DNA of 64,000 nucleotides from Streptomyces albogriseolus (GCA_014650475.1 BMVA01000020.1:1-64000), one strand, 5' to 3'. Numbered from the stretch's first letter, positions 50,616 to 59,218 are shown. Notes: a model not told the origin generated them from the letters alone. Numbers and translations are program-made.

Positions 50616-50837
50616 TCAGGCCGACGGAGACTTCTTGCCCCGTGTCGCCCCGCCACGCCCTCGGAGCGTGACGCCCGACTCACTCAGCATGCGGTGCACG
50701 AATCCGTAGGAGCGGCCGGTCTCCTCGGCCAACGCCCGGATGCTCGCACCGGCGTCGTACTTCTTCTTCAGGTCTGCCGCGAGCTTGTCGCGCGCGGCGC
50801 CGGTCACCCGGCTGCCCTTCTTCAGAGTCTCGGCCAC
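50616..50837 (-). CDS. gbn: Small HTH nucleoid-associated protein (GATC-binding, Gbn type)
   Basis: A 73-residue, strongly basic protein made almost entirely of one helix-turn-helix (LAADLKKKYDAGASIRALAEETGRSYGFVHRMLSESGVTLRGRGG). The S. coelicolor homologue SCO1839 has been reported, to my recollection, as Gbn, a nucleoid-associated protein binding a GATC core and influencing development. GTG 50837 was chosen because GAGGAGG lies 8 nt upstream; an in-frame ATG at 50876 would add 13 unconserved residues. The upstream region contains an unusual GATC cluster at 51107-51174. Confidence 0.88.
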   Translation of the reverse strand: MAETLKKGSRVTGAARDKLAADLKKKYDAGASIRALAEETGRSYGFVHRMLSESGVTLRGRGGATRGKKSPSA

Positions 50838-51207
50838 CCGTGCCTCCTCATGGGAAGTGCGCTCTGGTCTCCTCATGATCACCCCTCCCGGGCCCGATGG
50901 CCACCCATTCGGCAAGGTCGATGAGACAACCTTGTGACGACGGGAGCGTGTCCCCACATCCGGAATGAGGAATTCCAAGCAGCTTCGGCGCGACCGCCGA
51001 ACGGGTTTCTCCGGGAATCCGCAGGTCAGAAAGGAGCGACGGCCGGACCCTCGTTCCGGGAGGGTCCGGCCGCGAAATCCGTGTAGGACACACCTCGGGA
51101 TGAGGAGATCTCACACGATTGATGGATCACCGATGGGCCGAATGATCCATACGCAGTGGATCACGTATTCGATCAAACACCGCTGACCCGCCGCAGGTCT
51201 GCGGAGG
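50838..51207 (-). promoter_or_regulatory. gbn upstream region: GATC cluster and ABC-F terminator
   Basis: A 370-bp gene-free region. A 12-bp hairpin at 51040-51072 ends the upstream ABC-F transcript. Between it and the ABC-F stop are five GATC tetramers at 51107, 51125, 51144, 51159 and 51171 (18, 19, 15 and 12 bp apart). One more GATC is at 50877, close to the gbn start. At this GC content one GATC is expected about every 400 bp. The promoter of gbn itself is not obvious. Confidence 0.6.
51040..51072. terminator. 12-bp terminator hairpin downstream of ABC-F gene
   Basis: CGGCCGGACCCT (51040-51051) pairs perfectly with AGGGTCCGGCCG (51061-51072), 9-nt loop. Confidence 0.8.
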
Positions 51208-52806
51208 TCAGGCGAGCGCGACCAGATCCGCGTAGTCGGAGCCCCACAGGTCCTCGACGCCGTCCGGCAGCAGGATGATCCGCTCCGGCTGGAGCGCCTC
51301 GACGGCGCCCTCGTCGTGGGTGACGAGGACGACCGCGCCCTTGTAGGTGCGCAGCGCGCCGAGGATCTCCTCACGGCTGGCCGGGTCGAGGTTGTTGGTG
51401 GGCTCGTCGAGCAGCAGGACGTTCGCCGAGGAGACGACGAGGGTCGCGAGCGCGAGACGGGTCTTCTCGCCGCCGGAGAGGACCCCGGCGGGCTTGTCGA
51501 CGTCGTCACCGGAGAACAGGAACGAGCCGAGCACCTTGCGGACCTCCACGAGGTCCATGTCGGGCGCGGCCGAGCGCATGTTCTCCAGGACCGTGCGGTC
51601 CGGGTCGAGGGTCTCGTGCTCCTGCGCGTAGTAGCCGAGCTTGAGGCCGTGGCCGGGGACGACGGCGCCCGTGTCGGGCTGCTCGACGCCGCCCAGGAGT
51701 CGCAGCAGGGTCGTCTTGCCGGCGCCGTTGAGGCCGAGGATGACGACCCGGGAGCCCTTGTCGATGGCCAGGCTGACGTCGGTGAAGATCTCCAGGGAGC
51801 CGTACGACTTCGACAGGCCCTCCGCCATCAGCGGGGTCTTGCCGCAGGGCGCGGGCTCGGGGAAGCGCAGCTTGGCGACCTTGTCGGACTGGCGCACCTC
51901 CTCCAGGCCGGACAGCAGCTTCTCCGCGCGGCGGGCCATGTTCTGCGCGGCGACCGTCTTCGTCGCCTTGGCGCGCATCTTGTCGGCCTGGGCGTTGAGC
52001 GCGGCGGCCTTCTTCTCGGCGTTCTGCCGCTCGCGGCGGCGGCGCTTCTCGTCGGCCTCGCGCTGCTGCTGGTAGAGCTTCCAGCCCATGTTGTAGACGT
52101 CGATCGTGGCGCGGTTGGCGTCCAGGTAGAACACCTTGTTGACGACCGTCTCGACCAGGTCGACGTCGTGGGAGATCACGATGAAGCCGCCGCGGTAGGT
52201 CTTCAGGTAGTCCCGCAGCCAGACGATGGAGTCGGCGTCGAGGTGGTTCGTGGGCTCGTCGAGCAAGAGGGTGTCGGCGTCCGAGAACAGGATGCGGGCG
52301 AGCTCCACGCGGCGGCGCTGACCGCCGGAGAGGGTGTGCAGCGGCTGGCCGAGCACCCGGTCGGGGAGGTTCAGCGCGGCGGCGATCGTGGCGGCCTCGG
52401 CCTCGGCGGCGTACCCGCCCTTGGTGAGGAACTCGGTCTCCTGGCGCTCGTACTGCCTCAGTGCCTTCTCACGGGTGGCGCCCTGGCCGCTCGCGATGCG
52501 CTGCTCGTTCTCGCGCATCTTGCGGATCAGTACGTCGAGGCCGCGGGCGGAGAGGATGCGGTCGCGGGCGAGGACGTCGAGGTCGCCGGTGCGGGGGTCC
52601 TGCGGCAGGTAACCGACCTCGCCGGAACGGGTGACCGTGCCGGCGGCGGGCAGGCCCTGGCCGGCGAGGACCTTGGTGAGGGTGGTCTTCCCCGCGCCGT
52701 TACGGCCGACCAGGCCGATGCGGTCGCCCTTGGCGACGCGGAAGGTGGCGCTTTCGATGAGGACGCGGGCACCGGCGCGCAGCTCGATACCGGAGGCGGA
52801 GATCAC
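51208..52806 (-). CDS. ABC-F family ATPase
   Basis: A 532-residue soluble protein with two ABC ATPase domains and no membrane part, hence ABC-F. Domain 1: GRNGAGKTT, LSGGQRRRVELARIL and DTLLLDEPTNHLD. The interdomain helical linker (about 240-300) is rich in Lys/Arg/Glu (EADEKRRRRERQNAEKKAAA). Domain 2: GLNGAGKTT, LSGGEKTRLALATLV and LLLDEPTNNLD. ABC-F proteins act on the ribosome to relieve stalling or regulate translation. GTG 52806 has GGAG upstream. A short ORF lies in the leader at 52864-52887. Confidence 0.93.
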   Translation of the reverse strand: MISASGIELRAGARVLIESATFRVAKGDRIGLVGRNGAGKTTLTKVLAGQGLPAAGTVTRSGEVGYLPQDPRTGDLDVLARDRILSARGLDVLIRKMRENEQRIASGQGATREKALRQYERQETEFLTKGGYAAEAEAATIAAALNLPDRVLGQPLHTLSGGQRRRVELARILFSDADTLLLDEPTNHLDADSIVWLRDYLKTYRGGFIVISHDVDLVETVVNKVFYLDANRATIDVYNMGWKLYQQQREADEKRRRRERQNAEKKAAALNAQADKMRAKATKTVAAQNMARRAEKLLSGLEEVRQSDKVAKLRFPEPAPCGKTPLMAEGLSKSYGSLEIFTDVSLAIDKGSRVVILGLNGAGKTTLLRLLGGVEQPDTGAVVPGHGLKLGYYAQEHETLDPDRTVLENMRSAAPDMDLVEVRKVLGSFLFSGDDVDKPAGVLSGGEKTRLALATLVVSSANVLLLDEPTNNLDPASREEILGALRTYKGAVVLVTHDEGAVEALQPERIILLPDGVEDLWGSDYADLVALA

Positions 52807-52863
52807 GGACAGACTCCAGGGCAGTGGGAAGTGGCGGTGGGCGGCTGAGGGCGTTCCCGCCGT

Positions 52864-52887
52864 CTAATGCGCGAGGAGAATGGCCAT
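52864..52887 (-). CDS. Possible leader peptide MAILLAH before ABC-F gene
   Basis: In the ABC-F leader the minus strand has ATG at 52887 and TAG at 52864-52866, coding MAILLAH. TAGAAT (complement 52895-52900) ends 7 nt before this ATG, so transcription should begin at or next to it, giving a leaderless 7-codon ORF. An earlier ATG at 52896 would give ten codons. Ribosome-mediated attenuation via such peptides is known for other ABC-F genes; here it is only inferred. Confidence 0.4.
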   Translation of the reverse strand: MAILLAH

Positions 52888-52894
52888 GCGAGCC

Positions 52895-52900
52895 ATTCTA
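52895..52900 (-). promoter_or_regulatory. -10 element TAGAAT of ABC-F transcript
   Basis: TAGAAT on the minus strand, 7 nt before the leader-peptide ATG. Only a weak -35 can be proposed. Confidence 0.45.
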
Positions 52901-53020
52901 ACGGGGCGGGGCAAGCGCTTTTCCGCGTGCGGTTTCCTCCCGGCGGTTGTCGGTGGCCGGTGTCACACTGGCCTGTGACCAGACATCCCGGTGCACTCCG
53001 GACACGAGGAAGTGATCACC

Positions 53021-53440
53021 ATGGCAGGCACGGGCAGTGGCAGCTCGCGGCCGGGCGTCGTCCCGGCGCTGTTGTACGCGGACGCGAAGGCGGCGATCCG
53101 TCAGCTGACGGAGGGCCTCGGCTTCACGGAGGTGTCGGTCTACGAGGGGGAGGACGGCACCGTGGAGCATGCCGAACTGGCCCAGGGCAACGGGGTGGTG
53201 ATGCTGGGGTCCAAGGGGCGTGGAGGGGTCTTCGACACGGCGATGAAGGATGCGGGGCCGGCGGGGGTGTACGTCGTCGTGGACGACGTGGACGCGCATC
53301 ACCGGCGGGCGGTGGAGCAGGGGGTGGAGGTGCTGATGCCTCCGACGGACCAGGACTACGGGTCGCGGGACTACATGGTGCGGGATGTCGAGGGCAACGT
53401 GTGGACCTTCGGCACGTACGCGCCGGAGGTCGGCGCCTGA
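53021..53440 (+). CDS. VOC/glyoxalase-fold protein
   Basis: A 139-residue vicinal oxygen chelate protein. It opens with PALLYADAKAAIRQLTEGLGFTEV, then EHAELAQGNGVVMLGS, then VYVVVDDVDAHHRRAVEQGVEVLMPPTDQDYGSRDYMVRDVEGNVWTFGTY. The last segment carries the metal-binding Asp/Glu region typical of the PhnB-like branch. Reaction unknown. GAGGAAGTGAT lies before the ATG. It diverges from the ABC-F gene and is followed by an 11-bp hairpin. Confidence 0.85.
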   Translation: MAGTGSGSSRPGVVPALLYADAKAAIRQLTEGLGFTEVSVYEGEDGTVEHAELAQGNGVVMLGSKGRGGVFDTAMKDAGPAGVYVVVDDVDAHHRRAVEQGVEVLMPPTDQDYGSRDYMVRDVEGNVWTFGTYAPEVGA

Positions 53441-53526
53441 TCCGCCGCGCCCTGCGAGGCGCCGTCGCGCCCACCCGTGCCGCCCCTGCGGCACGACTGC
53501 CCGCGACGGCGGCGGGATCTCGCGCG

Positions 53527-53553
53527 ACGGCGCCCCGCCCCGCGGGGCGCCGT
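53527..53553. terminator. Hairpin between converging genes
   Basis: ACGGCGCCCCG (53527-53537) pairs with CGGGGCGCCGT (53543-53553), 5-nt loop; located between the VOC gene and the converging gene at 53556. Confidence 0.65.
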
Positions 53554-53555
53554 GG

Positions 53556-54971
53556 TCAGCCGCCCGTGTGGACCTGGAAGGCCGCTCTTCGGACCGCCTT
53601 GGCGAAGGCCGGGTCCGGGTGGGCCGCCGCCAGGGCCACCAGGACCTGGACCGTGCGGGGGTGCCCCACCGCGCGGACCTCGTCCAGGAGGGCCGGCACC
53701 GTGGGCTGGACCGCCGTCTCCAGATGACGGAGGAGCAGCGGCGCCTCGCCGTGGTCCGCGACCGCCGCCGCCGTGTCCACCCACAGCCAGGTCGCCTCCT
53801 CCCGGGTGAGCACCTCGTGCGCGTCCTCGGGGTCCACCCCGTCGTGCTCGGCCAGCCACAGCAGGGCGTACGGCCGCAGCGTGGGCTCGTCGAGGGCGGC
53901 GCGCACCTCCGGCTCGGCGGGGCCGCCGACCACCCGCAGCGCCTCGAAGGCGAGGCCCCGCAGCAGGGCGTCCTCGCCGCGGGCGGCGGCGATCAGCTCG
54001 GTGACGGCGCTGCCGACCGGCCGGGCGGCGAGCCAGGCACGGTACTCGGCGCGGGCCGCGGCCGGACGGAGCCGCGCGCACCCGCGCAGCATGTCCTCCG
54101 CGCCCTGCTCGATGTTGCCCGCCGGGCTCTGCGCGGCGACGCAGATCTGCTCCAGCTTGACCCACACCGCCCAGCTGCCGAGCGGGGTGAGGGTGGCCTG
54201 GCCGTCGCCGTAGGTGAGCGCGCCGACGGAGGCGAGGGCGCGCAGCGCCCAGTCGAGAAGTGGCCGCAGCGGAGCGTCCACGGCGGGCGCGGGGCGCGGC
54301 TCCGGGGCGACGGCGGGCGTGTCGGGCCGCGGCCCGTAGTCCACCTCGCAGCGCTCCGTGCGCAGTTCGGTGACCCGCTGCTCGAGCAGGTCGAGCAGCT
54401 GGGGCACGGGCACCGGCCCGGCGGACAGCTGGAGGAAGGACAGCACCTGCGGCATGGCCGTCACGACCTCGGCCACGGCGGCGGGCTCGTAGTCCTCGGG
54501 TTCGGGGCAGGCGAGCGACCAGGCGTCGCAGAGGGCGACCCAGCCGCGCAGCACGGCGCTGTCGTCGCGGTCCCAGGCGCGCAGCCGCCAGCCGGGGCGG
54601 GCGCTGTCGCCGTGCACCTCGATGAGGCCGGCCAGCCGGGCGGTGTCCCAGTCGGCACAGACCTGATCGACGGTCAGGCCGAGGGCGTCGGCGGCCCTGC
54701 GGGCGGTCGCGTCGGACAGGGTGGCCTTGCCGTCGGCGGTGGCGCTGTCGCCGCCGGGGCCGAGGGCGCGGTCGGCCCAGCGGGCCACGCGGGCGGCCGC
54801 GGCCAGGACGGAGCGTGCCATTCCGGCCAGCTCGGCAGGTGCGGGCGTGCCCTCCGGGGGGCGTGGCGCGGGGCGGCGCACACGCCGCTGCTCGATCGCG
54901 GCGGGGGCGGCGGCCAGGGGTCGCGGGCGGACGAGTCGAAGCCTGGAGTCGCGCGGGATACGGGACGTCAC
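53556..54971 (-). CDS. Conserved protein of unknown function, HEAT-like helical C-half
   Basis: A 471-residue soluble protein not assigned to a known enzyme family. The N-terminal third contains VTSRIPRDSRLRLV and an Ala-rich segment around LSDATARRAADALGLTVDQVC. The C-terminal half alternates short helices and turns (AVTELIAAARGEDALLRGLAFEALRVV, EPEVRAALDEPTLRPYALLWLAEHD) with HEAT-like spacing, suggesting a helical solenoid that binds partners. GTG 54971 has GGAAGA upstream. No neighbouring gene gives a hint of role. Confidence 0.65.
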   Translation of the reverse strand: MTSRIPRDSRLRLVRPRPLAAAPAAIEQRRVRRPAPRPPEGTPAPAELAGMARSVLAAAARVARWADRALGPGGDSATADGKATLSDATARRAADALGLTVDQVCADWDTARLAGLIEVHGDSARPGWRLRAWDRDDSAVLRGWVALCDAWSLACPEPEDYEPAAVAEVVTAMPQVLSFLQLSAGPVPVPQLLDLLEQRVTELRTERCEVDYGPRPDTPAVAPEPRPAPAVDAPLRPLLDWALRALASVGALTYGDGQATLTPLGSWAVWVKLEQICVAAQSPAGNIEQGAEDMLRGCARLRPAAARAEYRAWLAARPVGSAVTELIAAARGEDALLRGLAFEALRVVGGPAEPEVRAALDEPTLRPYALLWLAEHDGVDPEDAHEVLTREEATWLWVDTAAAVADHGEAPLLLRHLETAVQPTVPALLDEVRAVGHPRTVQVLVALAAAHPDPAFAKAVRRAAFQVHTGG

Positions 54972-55175
54972 GGGTGCAGTCTTCCGGTTGACGGTCCGAA
55001 AACCCAAACGGAATGCCGGGGGACGCCTCGGCGGCCGTCGCCGTCCCGGCCCGGACGGTGCCGGAGGGGCCTGATCAAGCCAGCGGTCCGACCGTAAACG
55101 GAATCCTCTGCACCGCCCGCCGCTCCCCTCCACGGACGGGCCCGCCGACGTGGCCGGCGCGCGGCGCGCGCCCGC

Positions 55176-56294
55176 TCACATCAGCGGCACGAGGAACCGT
55201 CGCAGCGACTCCTCGTACCTGGCCGGGTCGGCGTTCCACATCGCGGCGTGCGGGGCGCCCCTGACGGTCTGCAGGGTGACCGTGTCGGGGTGGGCGGCGG
55301 CGAGGCGGCGGGAGAACCGCCAGGGGGCCACCGTGTCGTCGGGGCCGTGGAAGATCTGCGTCGGGATCGCGACGTTGTCGAGGCGCACCGCGCCGGGCCG
55401 GTGGTCGCCGTACAGGCCGGTGCGGCCCTGGGCGGCGCGGACGGCGAGCGGCAGGAGCACACCGGGGGTGCGGCGGGCGCCGGCGAGGGCGCGCAGGGTG
55501 GACTCCCAGTCGAGCACGGGGGAGTCCAGGAGCAGCCCGGCGACGCGTTCGCGCAGCTCCGAGCGGGCGGCGGCGCGCAGCGCCATGGTCGCGCCGGTGG
55601 ACCAGCCGTAGAGCACCACCTTGCGGGCGCCGGAGTCGACGGCGTGCCGCAGCACGGCGTCGAGGTCGCGCCACTCGGTCTCGCCGAGGTGGTTGAGCCC
55701 GTCCGGGGACCGGGGCGCCTCCGGGTCGCCCCGGTAGGCGGGGACCAGGACCGGGAACTGGTTGCGGCGCAGGGCGTCGAGGACGTTGAGGACGTGTTCG
55801 CGGGTGGCGCCGAGGCCGTGCACGGCGATCACCCAGGTGTCCCGGGCGCCGGGCACGAACCAGGCGGGCAGCGGCCCGAGTTCGCCCGGTACGTCGAGGA
55901 CGGTGTGGTCGACGCCGAGCGCGGTGCCCGGGTCGCCGACATGGACGTTCGGGGTGAAGCGGGCCCGGTCGCCGGGTTCGGGCGTCCCGTAGGTGACGCG
56001 TTCGAGGCGGCGTACGACGGTGTCGGCGGAGTGCGCCGTACCGGCCAGGACGGGTCCCACGACCGCGTGGAAGCGCTCGCCGACGAGGCCGTAGCGGCCG
56101 GGCCGCAGGGCGGCGAGGTCACGGGTGAGGGTGACCTGGCCGGCGGCGGTGGCGTGGACGGTGAGCCCGGGCTCGGTGGGCAGGGGCCGGCCCGGGGGGA
56201 TCCTCAGGGCGGCGTCGCTGGCGAACCGGCCGACGGCCACCGCGGCGGCGCCGGCCCCGATCACGGCGGTGACGGCTGCTGCCGTCGCAGTCAC
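55176..56294 (-). CDS. Alpha/beta hydrolase with N-terminal membrane or signal segment
   Basis: A 372-residue alpha/beta hydrolase. A hydrophobic N-terminus (AAAVTAVIGAGAAAVAVGRFA) may be a signal anchor. The hydrolase domain has the oxyanion-hole GLGATRE region, the nucleophile elbow GWSTG, the acid in IFHGPDDTV, and the His in RGAPHAAMW. Substrate unknown. GGGAGG lies 10 nt before GTG 56294 and only 1 nt before GTG 56303, so 56294 is the likelier start. It is transcribed away from its right-hand neighbour by 190 bp. Confidence 0.85.
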   Translation of the reverse strand: MTATAAAVTAVIGAGAAAVAVGRFASDAALRIPPGRPLPTEPGLTVHATAAGQVTLTRDLAALRPGRYGLVGERFHAVVGPVLAGTAHSADTVVRRLERVTYGTPEPGDRARFTPNVHVGDPGTALGVDHTVLDVPGELGPLPAWFVPGARDTWVIAVHGLGATREHVLNVLDALRRNQFPVLVPAYRGDPEAPRSPDGLNHLGETEWRDLDAVLRHAVDSGARKVVLYGWSTGATMALRAAARSELRERVAGLLLDSPVLDWESTLRALAGARRTPGVLLPLAVRAAQGRTGLYGDHRPGAVRLDNVAIPTQIFHGPDDTVAPWRFSRRLAAAHPDTVTLQTVRGAPHAAMWNADPARYEESLRRFLVPLM

Positions 56295-56492
56295 AGTGCG
56301 CACGCCTCCCAGTGTCGGGTCCGGACGCGGACCCGGCCAGTGGACGCGTGGCCCGGGACCGTCCGGACGCGGTCGGCCTCACGGCCGCGTCAGCGGTGGG
56401 CCGGGCGCTTCACCCGGCCTCCGGAAGGGTTCCCCGTGAGCCGGTCATGACACCCGGCGGCCGGACTCGGCGGCCGCCGGGCCGACGAACGC

Positions 56493-57224
56493 TCACCCCC
56501 GCTGCCCGTACCCCCGCAGCCGCTCCCCCGCCTCCGCGAGCTGGTCCGGGGTGAGCAGGGTCGGGGTCAGGCCCGGTACCGAGGAGGCCGTGAGCCAGAC
56601 GCGGCACATCCACTCCAGCTGGGCCGTGCGGTCGTACGCCTGGGCGAGGGTGGCGCCGTGGGTGAGGGTGCCGTGGTTGCGCATCAGGCAGCCGGTGCGG
56701 CCGTCGAGGGCGTGCAGGGTGTTCCCGGCCAGTTCCGGCGTGCCGTAGGTGGCGTAGCGGGCCACGCGGACGGGGCCGCCCAGGGCCGCGGTCATGTAGT
56801 GGATCGCCGGGAGCTCGTCGACGAGCGTGGAGACCGCGGTGGCGTGCACGGCGTGCGTGTGGACGACGGCGCGCGCGCCGGTCGTGCGGTACACGGCCAG
56901 GTGGAGGGGCAGCTCGCTGGTCGGGACCAGCGTGCCGATCACCTGCCGGCCCGTGAGGTCCACCCCCGTCACGTCGGCCGGGGCGAGCCGGTCGTACGGG
57001 ACGCCCGAGGGTGTCACGAGGACGGTGTCGTCGACCCGTACGGAGACGTTGCCGGAGGTGCCGACGACGAGGCCGTCGGCGACGGTGCGGCGGGCCGTCG
57101 CGACGAGCTCCGCCCAGGCGTCCGCCACCTCCTCGCCCGGCCCCGCGGAGCCCTCACCGCGCGTGCCCGGGACGCCACGCACAGCGCCCTCCGCTTCCTG
57201 TCCGGTCCGGTACTGGTCGGTCAT
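56493..57224 (-). CDS. Class II aldolase/adducin family protein
   Basis: A 243-residue class II aldolase-type protein. The zinc-binding His set is seen in VVHTHAVHATAVS and RNHGTLTHGATL. GTSGNVSVRVDD begins the domain and YDRLAPADVTGVD follows. These enzymes act on sugar phosphates such as fuculose- or ribulose-phosphate, or as related epimerases. Substrate not determinable. The first 30 residues are Gly/Glu-rich. It diverges from the phosphate transporter gene. Ribosome-binding site only GGAT. Confidence 0.88.
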   Translation of the reverse strand: MTDQYRTGQEAEGAVRGVPGTRGEGSAGPGEEVADAWAELVATARRTVADGLVVGTSGNVSVRVDDTVLVTPSGVPYDRLAPADVTGVDLTGRQVIGTLVPTSELPLHLAVYRTTGARAVVHTHAVHATAVSTLVDELPAIHYMTAALGGPVRVARYATYGTPELAGNTLHALDGRTGCLMRNHGTLTHGATLAQAYDRTAQLEWMCRVWLTASSVPGLTPTLLTPDQLAEAGERLRGYGQRG

Positions 57225-57310
57225 GTGGAGATCCTGCCAGGAGCCCCGGCCGTGTGGGCTGGACGGCGGAGCGCACACCCCCTCTTCCGGTCACCGCGAT
57301 GCCCGTTCCA

Positions 57311-57343
57311 GTTCATCTTCCGTTCACCCTGGTTACCTACGTT
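57311..57343 (+). promoter_or_regulatory. PhoP-box-like 11-nt direct repeats before the phosphate transporter
   Basis: GTTCATCTTCC (57311-57321) is followed directly by GTTCACCCTGG (57322-57332) and a weaker third unit TTACCTACGTT (57333-57343). Streptomyces PhoP boxes consist of 11-nt repeats starting with GTTCACC-like heptamers. The repeats end 37 bp before the ATG of the phosphate transporter gene. Confidence 0.7.
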
Positions 57344-57379
57344 CGACCAGCCAATGACCTCGAACGATTGCCTGGGTAA

Positions 57380-58624
57380 ATGGAAAGCTTCTCGCTGATC
57401 CTCGCGATTGTGGTGGTAACCGCACTCGCGTTCGATTTCACGAACGGTTTCCACGACACCGCGAACGCGATGGCAACGACCATTTCGACCGGTGCGCTGA
57501 GGCCCAAGGTCGCGGTGGCCATGTCCGCCGTGCTGAACCTTGTCGGCGCTTTTCTCTCGGTGGAGGTCGCCAACACGATCTCCAAGGGCCTCGTCGACGA
57601 GGCCGGTATCCGTCCCGAGGTCATCTTCGCCGCGTTGGTCGGCGCGATCCTCTGGAACCTCCTGACCTGGCTGGTCGGCCTGCCGTCCAGCTCCTCGCAC
57701 GCCCTCATGGGCGGTCTGATCGGCGCCACGGTCGCCTCCGCCGGCTTCGGCGCGGTCCACGGCGACGTCCTGGTCACCAAGGTCCTGATCCCCGCGATCG
57801 CCGCCCCGCTGGTGGCCGGCCTCGCCGCGATGTTCGCGACCCGGCTCACCTACCGCATGGGCAGGAACGCCGACGCCAAGGCCTCGGAGAAGGGCTACCG
57901 CGCCGGGCAGATCGCCTCGGCCGGCCTGGTCTCCCTGGCGCACGGCACCAACGACGCCCAGAAGACGATGGGCATCATCACCCTCGCCCTGGTGGCCGGC
58001 GGCACCCTCGCTCCCGACTCGGACCCGCCCATGTGGGTCATCCTCTCGGCGGGCATCGCCATCGCGCTCGGCACCTACCTCGGCGGCTGGCGCATCATCC
58101 GCACCATGGGCAAGGGCCTGACCGACCTCCAGCCGCAGCAGGGCTTCGCCGCCCAGACCAGCGCCGCGACGGTCATCCTGGCCTCCTCCCACCTCGGCTT
58201 CTCCCTCTCCACCACGCATTCCGTCTCCGGTTCCGTGATGGGCGCGGGCCTGGGCCGCAAGGGCGGTGTCGTCCGCTGGTCGACCGCCACCCGGATGTTC
58301 GTCGCCTGGGGTCTGACCCTGCCGGCCGCCGCCCTGGTCGCGGCGATCGCCGAGTGGGTGTGCGGCTTCGGAAGCTGGGGCACCGCCGTCGTGGCCGTCT
58401 TCCTGATCGCGTCCAGCGCGGCCATCTGGAAGATCTCCCGGCGCGAGGTCGTCGACCACACCAACGTCAACGACCACGAGGCCCCCGGCGCGGAGCCGGC
58501 CGGCGTGGTGACGCAGGCGATGGCCGCGGTGACCCCGCCCCCGGCGGGCACCGTGAGCGACGAACTCGCGGCCACGATCCCGGCCCCCAACGACCCGGCC
58601 TCACCGGCCAGGACCTCCGTCTGA
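57380..58624 (+). CDS. pitH2: Inorganic phosphate transporter, PiT family
   Basis: A 414-residue membrane protein of the PiT family that imports inorganic phosphate as metal-phosphate with protons. Family signatures: FTNGFHDTANAMATTISTGAL near the N-terminus, and the paired LAHGTNDAQKTMGIITLAL motif. About ten helices. Upstream is a PhoP-like box. Its S. coelicolor counterpart is, to my memory, pitH2, reported to be under PhoP control. A small membrane-protein gene follows 34 bp later. No strong Shine-Dalgarno precedes the ATG at 57380. Confidence 0.9.
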   Translation: MESFSLILAIVVVTALAFDFTNGFHDTANAMATTISTGALRPKVAVAMSAVLNLVGAFLSVEVANTISKGLVDEAGIRPEVIFAALVGAILWNLLTWLVGLPSSSSHALMGGLIGATVASAGFGAVHGDVLVTKVLIPAIAAPLVAGLAAMFATRLTYRMGRNADAKASEKGYRAGQIASAGLVSLAHGTNDAQKTMGIITLALVAGGTLAPDSDPPMWVILSAGIAIALGTYLGGWRIIRTMGKGLTDLQPQQGFAAQTSAATVILASSHLGFSLSTTHSVSGSVMGAGLGRKGGVVRWSTATRMFVAWGLTLPAAALVAAIAEWVCGFGSWGTAVVAVFLIASSAAIWKISRREVVDHTNVNDHEAPGAEPAGVVTQAMAAVTPPPAGTVSDELAATIPAPNDPASPARTSV

Positions 58625-58658
58625 CCGCGACGGCCCGGAACGAAGGAAGAAGAGCACC

Positions 58659-58880
58659 ATGAAGATCGACTGGGCGGCCCTCGGTTCCGTCTTCGGCGTC
58701 AGCCTCGTGGTCACCGTCGCCCTGGTGGCCCTGTTCACCCTCGGCATCACCGGCCTGTCCCGCCGCGAGCGTGCCGCGGCCCAGGGCCAGTCCGCGGCCC
58801 TGGCGGTCACCGGCGCCTACGCCTGCTTCGCGGCGTGCGCGGCGGCGGTGGGCTACGGGATCTACCTGATCATGGCCTGA
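58659..58880 (+). CDS. Small membrane protein linked to the phosphate transporter
   Basis: A 73-residue protein with two transmembrane helices: GVSLVVTVALVALFTLGITGL, and a second near AVTGAYACFAACAAAVGYGIYLIM. GGAAGAAGAG precedes the ATG. It is 34 bp downstream of the PiT gene and should be co-transcribed. Small partners of this sort are common next to pit in Streptomyces, but no function is established. Confidence 0.72.
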   Translation: MKIDWAALGSVFGVSLVVTVALVALFTLGITGLSRRERAAAQGQSAALAVTGAYACFAACAAAVGYGIYLIMA

Positions 58881-59034
58881 CCGCAGATCGTCCCCGTCCG
58901 GCGGGCGGTGCGGGAGCCCCGGCTCCCGCACCGCCCGCCGACGTGTGCGCGCCGTCCACCGGCCGTTCACGGCGTTCACCCACGTGAGCCCCTCTGTGGG
59001 CCTCGGCACACTTCAGCCCCGCAGGTCAACGGCA

Positions 59035-59218
59035 AGTTGACGGCCCTTCCAGGGGCATGGTGGACTGCCTCCGCCAATACGGCGGCAGGAGAGGAAGCCG
59101 GTGCGAATCCGGCGCGGTCCCGCCACTGTCACCGGGGTGTCCACCCCGGAAGCCAGGAACTCTCGCCGCCGGTCTCGTCGAACCAGGGCGCGGACACCCT
59201 GAGTGAGGACATATCGCC
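59035..59218 (+). promoter_or_regulatory. Cobalamin (B12) riboswitch
   Basis: The B12 box lies at 59095-59129 (GCCGGTGCGAATCCGG, then GCCACTGT). P5 stem CCGGGG (59132-59137) with CCCCGG (59144-59149) has loop TGTCCA. P13 stem CAGGG (59184-59188) with CCCTG (59197-59201) has loop CGCGGACA. TGTCC of the first loop and GGACA of the second are complementary, forming the L5-L13 kissing contact. The ribosome-binding site GTGAGGA (about 59204-59209) directly follows P13, so ligand binding should block translation of the 26-codon ORF starting at 59219. Confidence 0.92.
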
